9,607 nucleotides of DNA. Origin: Clostridiales bacterium. Lineage in GTDB: Bacteria > Bacillota > Clostridia > Lachnospirales > WQUN01. Each line of letters opens with the position of its first letter. Position 1 is the stretch's first letter. The notes beneath the pieces were generated by a model. That model saw nothing but the letters and a program-made list of their open reading frames with translations. It was not told the origin of the DNA and made no database searches. The position numbers and the translations under genes are program-made. Positions 7,198 to 9,607 of this stretch are shown here, one piece after another. Where the stretch lies: the NCBI GenBank assembly GCA_031271275.1, contig JAISWA010000234.1, positions 1 through 9,607 of the forward strand. Reading direction: 5' to 3'.

Positions 7198-7662
7198 TCA
7201 ACCTTCTTGTCTCTGGCCGCAAGCCGTGCAGAACATCACGCCATCTTCCAGTTCCGCGCCGCAGGCGGAGCAGCGCCTTTTTTCCGAAACGGGTTCGGGG
7301 TTGACCGGTTCGTCCGCAGGCGTTTCGACTTTCGCGCCGCACGCGCCGCAGAACGCCACGTTTAAGGGAACATCCGCCCCGCAATTCGGGCAGCGTTTCG
7401 TACCCTTGATTTGGCGTATGGCGTCTTGATAACCCGCGATACGTTCGTTTGCGGCTTTAATCTCCAAAAACATCTTACCAATCGGGCTTTCAGGGTCCGC
7501 TTCCGTCGTTTCGAAACAAATTTTACCGATTTGCGCGTATAAATCGGCTATCCTTCTTTGCTCGTCTGAAATGAGCGAATTTTGCCGCGCAACTTCCGCT
7601 ATTTCCTTCGTTCCCTTAACCACATCCTGCATACCCTTTTGGAGCCTGTCCAGAAAAGCCAT
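7198..7662 (-). CDS. Coiled-coil protein with two C-terminal zinc ribbons
   Basis: A soluble 154-residue protein, function unknown. Residues 1-88 are mostly helical and charged (heptad-like, DRLQKGMQDVVKGTKEIAEV at 5-24, then EQRRIADLYAQIGK), suggesting a coiled coil or helical hairpin. Two complete CxxC-x10-CxxC zinc ribbons follow, Cys91/94/105/108 and Cys131/134/145/148, joined by an acidic, proline-rich linker (112-128). Both ribbons keep the CxxCG pattern, so zinc binding is likely. The ATG has a near-perfect AGGAGGT (7669-7675) 6 bases upstream. It starts 17 bases after the ahcY stop, so co-transcription is very likely. Similar zinc-ribbon proteins are usually annotated only by domain; a scaffold or adaptor role for the following membrane protein is a guess from gene order. 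Confidence 0.82.
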   Translation of the reverse strand: MAFLDRLQKGMQDVVKGTKEIAEVARQNSLISDEQRRIADLYAQIGKICFETTEADPESPIGKMFLEIKAANERIAGYQDAIRQIKGTKRCPNCGADVPLNVAFCGACGAKVETPADEPVNPEPVSEKRRCSACGAELEDGVMFCTACGQRQEG

Positions 7663-7679
7663 AGCCTTACCTCCTTTTT

Positions 7680-8924
7680 TTACGCTCCGGTGCCGTTTAA
7701 GTAATCTTCCTGATCCTTTGTCAATACGTCCAACCCAAGCCCCATCGCTTTGACCTTCATCGACGCGATCAGCTTATCCACATCCTGCGGCACGTTGTAC
7801 AAGCCGGGCTTCAGGTTTTTCCCGTTCTCCGCCAAATATTTTAAGCTGAGCGCCTGAATGGAGAAGCTCATGTCCATAATGTCCGCCGGGTGCCCGTTGC
7901 CCGCCACGATATTGACCAACCGCCCGTCCGCGAGCACGTTGATTATCCGCCCGTCCTTCAGATGGTAGCCTTCGATGAACGGCCTGCGCACGTCGATTTT
8001 CACCGACATTTCCTTCAACTGCGGCTTGTTGAATTCCACGTCGAAATGCCCCGCGTTGGAAAGCATTACGTTGTGCTTCATCACTTCGTAATGGCGGTGG
8101 GTAATCACGTCCTTACAGCCGGTAACCGTAACGAAGAAATCGCCGAGCTTAGCCGCGTCGTCCATCTTCATCACGTTAAACCCGTCCATGGCGGCTTCAA
8201 GCGCGCGGTGCGGGTCCACCTCAGTGACGATAACGCGCGCGCCCAACCCTTTGGCGCGCATCGCCACGCCCTTGCCGCAGAAACCGTAACCCGCGACGAC
8301 CACCGTTTTACCGGTGAGCATGACGTTGGTGGTATACATGATTCCGTCCCACACGGACTGACCGGTGCCGTGCACATTGTCAAACAGGTGCTTGCTGTCC
8401 GCGTCGTTGACCGCCATCATGGGGAATTTGAGCGAACCTTCCCGCGCGCGGGCTTTTAAGCGGTGGATGCCCGTGGTAGTTTCCTCGCAACCGCCGAGCA
8501 AGTTTGCGGCGAAGCCGGCGCATTCCCCGTGAAGCAACCCCACGAAGTCGCCGCCGTCGTCGAGCATCAGGTCGGGTTTAAAGGCGAGCGTCGTCTTTAA
8601 ATGTTCCCAGTATTCCTCCGGCGTCGCGTTATGCCACGCGTAAACGGTGTAGCCCAACGCGTCAAGCCCGGCGCATATGTCGTCTTTGGTGGAAAGCACG
8701 TTGGAGCCGGTCACGGCGACATTCGCGCCGCCGGAGGTCAACACGCGCACAAGGTACGCCGTCTTTGCCTCAAGGTGTACCGAAACGGCAATCTTCATCC
8801 CGGCGAAGGGCTGTTCCTTCTTAAAAACTTCCTCGATTTGCGAGAGTACGGGCATAAAATCCTTTACCCACTCAATTTTTTTGATCCCTGCCCCGGCAAG
8901 CGAAGGGTCGCGGATTAAGCTCAT
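7680..8924 (-). CDS. ahcY: Adenosylhomocysteinase (S-adenosyl-L-homocysteine hydrolase)
   Basis: NAD-dependent cytosolic enzyme that reversibly splits S-adenosylhomocysteine into adenosine and homocysteine, relieving product inhibition of methyltransferases. From ATG 8924 it has 414 residues, the length of the short type seen in archaea and Thermotoga. Catalytic and binding residues fit the family: His50 in VSVHLEAKTA, the Asp pair 122/123 in LDDGGDF, Glu147/148 in EETTTGIHRL, Lys178 and Asp182 in NDADSKHLFDN, the Rossmann motif VVAGYGFCGKG (209-219), the SNAGHFDVE loop with His293, and GNGHPADIMD with His345. It ends with the short-type tail YLNGTGA. The start follows GGAGGAGG (8938-8931) by 6 bases; an upstream extension to 8975 has no such site. 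Some short-type relatives in methanogens prefer S-inosylhomocysteine, an alternative that sequence alone does not exclude. Confidence 0.96.
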   Translation of the reverse strand: MSLIRDPSLAGAGIKKIEWVKDFMPVLSQIEEVFKKEQPFAGMKIAVSVHLEAKTAYLVRVLTSGGANVAVTGSNVLSTKDDICAGLDALGYTVYAWHNATPEEYWEHLKTTLAFKPDLMLDDGGDFVGLLHGECAGFAANLLGGCEETTTGIHRLKARAREGSLKFPMMAVNDADSKHLFDNVHGTGQSVWDGIMYTTNVMLTGKTVVVAGYGFCGKGVAMRAKGLGARVIVTEVDPHRALEAAMDGFNVMKMDDAAKLGDFFVTVTGCKDVITHRHYEVMKHNVMLSNAGHFDVEFNKPQLKEMSVKIDVRRPFIEGYHLKDGRIINVLADGRLVNIVAGNGHPADIMDMSFSIQALSLKYLAENGKNLKPGLYNVPQDVDKLIASMKVKAMGLGLDVLTKDQEDYLNGTGA

Positions 8925-8964
8925 AAAATTCCTCCTCCATAAATATAAATAGGTAACGTCTTGC

Positions 8965-8977
8965 AATTGTAACAATT
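8965..8977. promoter_or_regulatory. Operator-like dyad at the ahcY transcription start
   Basis: AATTGT, one base, ACAATT: a perfect 13-base dyad. It overlaps the proposed ahcY -10 element by three bases and covers the expected start point near 8968, where a bound repressor would block initiation. The regulator is unknown. Confidence 0.35.
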
Positions 8978-9003
8978 ATATATTCAATATAAAAAACCGT
9001 CCA
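8975..9003 (-). promoter_or_regulatory. Sigma-A promoter of the ahcY operon
   Basis: Minus strand TGGACG (9003-8998, 4 of 6), a 17-base spacer and perfect TATAAT (8980-8975). Predicted start near 8968 gives a leader of about 44 bases, too short for a known SAM or SAH riboswitch. Confidence 0.55.
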
Positions 9004-9014
9004 CTGTGCGGACG
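8991..9014 (-). terminator. Possible minus-strand terminator overlapping the ahcY -35 region
   Basis: On the minus strand CGTCC (9014-9010), a 7-base loop, GGACG (9002-8998), one G and six T (8996-8991). The stem is only five pairs. It would stop antisense or read-through transcription coming from the tRNA region before ahcY, or it may be chance. Confidence 0.3.
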
Positions 9015-9056
9015 CGCCGGTTCACGCGTTGGACATGGGGCAGCGCGGAAAAAATG

Positions 9057-9085
9057 TTGACAATTCAAATCGGGCTGATTAGAAT
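9057..9085 (+). promoter_or_regulatory. Strong sigma-A promoter of tRNA-Leu
   Basis: Perfect TTGACA (9057-9062), a 17-base spacer and TAGAAT (9080-9085, 5 of 6). The predicted start near 9092 lies about 9 bases before the mature tRNA 5' end, typical of a stand-alone tRNA gene. Confidence 0.8.
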
Positions 9086-9100
9086 GTCACTTGTGCTCGC

Positions 9101-9183
9101 GCGGCTGTGGCGGAATTGGCATACGCGCTAGACTAAGGATCTAGTGGTCCTAGACCTTGCAGGTTCAAGTCCTGTCAGCCGCA
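9101..9183 (+). tRNA. tRNA-Leu, anticodon AAG
   Basis: An 83-base class II tRNA without encoded CCA. The acceptor stem is GCGGCTG (9101-9107) with CAGCCGC (9176-9182), discriminator A at 9183. The anticodon stem CTAGA/TCTAG (9128-9132, 9140-9144) encloses loop CTAAGGA, giving anticodon AAG at 9135-9137 (reads CUU, Leu). The long variable arm has stem GGTC/GACC (9146-9149, 9153-9156). The T arm is GCAGG-TTCAAGT-CCTGT (9159-9175). Leucine identity fits the long arm and A73. The wobble base A34 is unusual in bacteria, where leucine CUN codons are normally read by GAG, TAG and CAG; A34 would need TadA-type deamination to inosine, or would be used unmodified. It is a single-gene transcription unit with its own promoter and terminator. 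Confidence 0.93.
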
Positions 9184-9195
9184 TTCAGTAAAATC

Positions 9196-9231
9196 AAGGC
9201 TTCCCGGGTTAATCGGGAAGCCTTTGTTTTT
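9196..9231 (+). terminator. Intrinsic terminator of tRNA-Leu
   Basis: A perfect 11-pair stem AAGGCTTCCCG (9196-9206) with CGGGAAGCCTT (9214-9224), a 7-base loop, and a T-rich tail TTTGTTTTT (9223-9231). It lies 12 bases after the tRNA. Confidence 0.92.
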
Positions 9232-9244
9232 ACCTTTTTCACGT

Positions 9245-9264
9245 TTTGCTAATAATTTGCTAAT
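9245..9264. repeat. Direct repeat TTTGCTAAT, two copies
   Basis: TTTGCTAAT at 9245-9253 and again at 9256-9264, period 11 bases, about one helical turn. Closely spaced short direct repeats beside a tRNA gene can be arm-type binding sites for an integrase or excisionase, but no integrase gene is in the window, so this is a suggestion only. Confidence 0.45.
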
Positions 9265-9281
9265 GGCATTGGTCTTTAACA

Positions 9282-9310
9282 TAGCGCGTCTGCCAATTCC
9301 GCCACAGCCG
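9282..9310 (-). pseudogene. tRNA-Leu 5' half fragment, inverted
   Basis: The minus strand here repeats bases 9102-9130 of the tRNA-Leu gene with 28 of 29 identical. It covers the acceptor 5' strand (from position 2), the D arm and the start of the anticodon stem, then similarity stops abruptly after GCGCTA; no matching anticodon 3' stem, variable arm or T arm follows. The single difference (GGCAGACGC instead of GGCATACGC) is the commoner form in bacterial tRNA-Leu genes, so the fragment may derive from another leucine tRNA, not this neighbour. It cannot make a functional tRNA. It may mark a recombination or integration junction. Confidence 0.8.
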
Positions 9311-9317
9311 TATTTCT

Positions 9318-9337
9318 AATGCTGAGCTTCTAGCATT
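9318..9337. repeat. Short inverted repeat AATGCT/AGCATT
   Basis: AATGCT (9318-9323) and AGCATT (9332-9337) are perfect inverted arms around eight bases. It sits between the tRNA fragment and the next reading frame. Possibly an operator or recombinase site; no T tract follows, so it is not a terminator. Confidence 0.4.
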
Positions 9338-9413
9338 GCAAATTATTTTGCCCGCTCCGATGAAATTATTTAAAAATTACAGTGCTATCCGTAAAAACGA
9401 AGGAGACGGTTAA

Positions 9414-9523
9414 TTGTCAAAGCAAATTGAAGATACTATAATGGAAGGTATAATGGAGTTGGTCAAAGGCGACGCCGTAAAATTCTTCGGGATTGATAAA
9501 ATTGCAGCAAGAGGGAACTTGAG
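9414..9523 (+). pseudogene. Truncated N-terminal copy of the next gene's family
   Basis: A TTG at 9414 with GGAG (9402-9405) 8 bases upstream starts a frame reading SKQIEDTIMEGIMELVKGDA then VKFFGIDKIAA. An ungapped stretch of 21 residues (from DTIMEG to FFGI) aligns with the start of the neighbouring gene (from DLVFKD to FLGL) at 6 identities plus several conservative pairs, including the shared M-x-L-x-K and F-x-G positions. After about residue 33 the frame runs through the next gene's ribosome binding site and into its coding region in another frame, where the translation turns into Trp/Arg/Ile-rich nonsense. I read it as a related gene that kept only its first 30 or so codons. The frame has no stop before the window ends, so a genuine overlapping gene is not formally excluded. 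Confidence 0.45.
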
Positions 9524-9607
9524 ATGGACATTCATAAAAATTACGATTTGGTTTTCAAGGACGCAATGGTATTATTCAAAGATAAGACGTTGGATTTTTT
9601 GGGGCTG
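9524..9607 (+). CDS. Partial CDS, N-terminus of an uncharacterised accessory protein
   Basis: ATG at 9524 preceded by GAGGGA (9511-9516) with a 7-base spacer. Twenty-eight codons are visible before the window ends, including HKNYDLVFKDAMVLFKDKTL and DFLGL. The pattern recalls N-termini of Rpn/PD-(D/E)XK-like accessory proteins that occur in multiple copies in Clostridia, but no catalytic motif is within the visible part, so I leave the function open. The gene is incomplete at its 3' end only because the window stops. Confidence 0.55.
   Translation, partial: MDIHKNYDLVFKDAMVLFKDKTLDFLGL

Noticed and set aside
7890..8459. Plus-strand frame of 189 codons opposite ahcY
   Set aside because: His/Val/Arg-rich shadow of the well-conserved ahcY gene; no ribosome binding site or domain.
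8925..9056. SAM or SAH riboswitch upstream of ahcY
   Set aside because: The predicted leader is about 44 bases and shows none of the paired cores expected of those riboswitches.
9180..9288. Minus-strand short frame beginning MLKTNAISKLLAKREK
   Set aside because: It runs back through the tRNA terminator and tRNA 3' end, lacks a ribosome binding site, and starts within the tRNA fragment junction.
9346..9380. Promoter for the truncated gene at 9414 (TTGCCC, 17 bases, TAAAAA)
   Set aside because: Both hexamers are only 4 of 6 in a very AT-rich stretch.
1..9607. CRISPR array, insertion sequence or complete prophage
   Set aside because: No regularly spaced repeat series, transposase or phage structural gene is visible; the only long repeats are two palindromes 6.5 kb apart and the tRNA fragment.

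Overview
The window reads as a chromosomal segment from an endospore-forming, Gram-positive anaerobe-type Firmicute (Clostridia in the broad sense). The main evidence is a full-length forespore sigma factor G. A RelP/YwaC-type small alarmone synthetase, strong AGGAGG-type ribosome binding sites, a tRNA gene without an encoded CCA and a LafB/CpoA-like glycolipid glycosyltransferase agree with this. I cannot name the genus from the sequence alone.

Layout. Positions 1-419 hold a long palindromic repeat and about 340 bases without a recognisable gene. Three plus-strand genes follow: a large chemoreceptor with an apparent array of HAMP-like repeats (420-2633), sigG (2755-3531) behind a plausible sigma-F type promoter, and a small (p)ppGpp synthetase (3580-4218). 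Facing them, with only 8 bases between the stop codons, is a minus-strand pair with a 4-base ATGA overlap: a glycosyltransferase (TTG start at 6376) and an eight-helix flippase-like membrane protein of the LPG-synthase-TM/UPF0104 family. The pair looks like a membrane glycolipid unit. A second copy of the palindromic repeat at 6594-6667 precedes it on the minus strand and is followed there by six T residues, so it probably terminates the next operon.

That next operon, also on the minus strand, is ahcY (8924-7680), a coiled-coil protein with two zinc ribbons (7662-7198) and a small hydrophobic membrane protein (7125-6706). S-adenosylhomocysteine hydrolase recycles the product of SAM-dependent methylation. 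The roles of its two companions are unknown. An ahcY promoter with a perfect 13-base dyad over its start region is visible.

The right end is an RNA gene and an accessory-looking junction. A strong sigma-A promoter drives tRNA-Leu with the unusual anticodon AAG, followed by a strong terminator. Next come a 9-base direct repeat, an inverted 29-base fragment of a tRNA-Leu 5' half, a small dyad, and then two related N-termini in different frames. The first appears truncated; the second continues out of the window. This combination suggests past integration or rearrangement at the tRNA-Leu locus.

No CRISPR array, transposase, rRNA or complete mobile element is visible. The most interesting places are the tRNA-Leu(AAG) junction, the uncharacterised ahcY companions, the sigG-alarmone synthetase adjacency and the poly-HAMP receptor.
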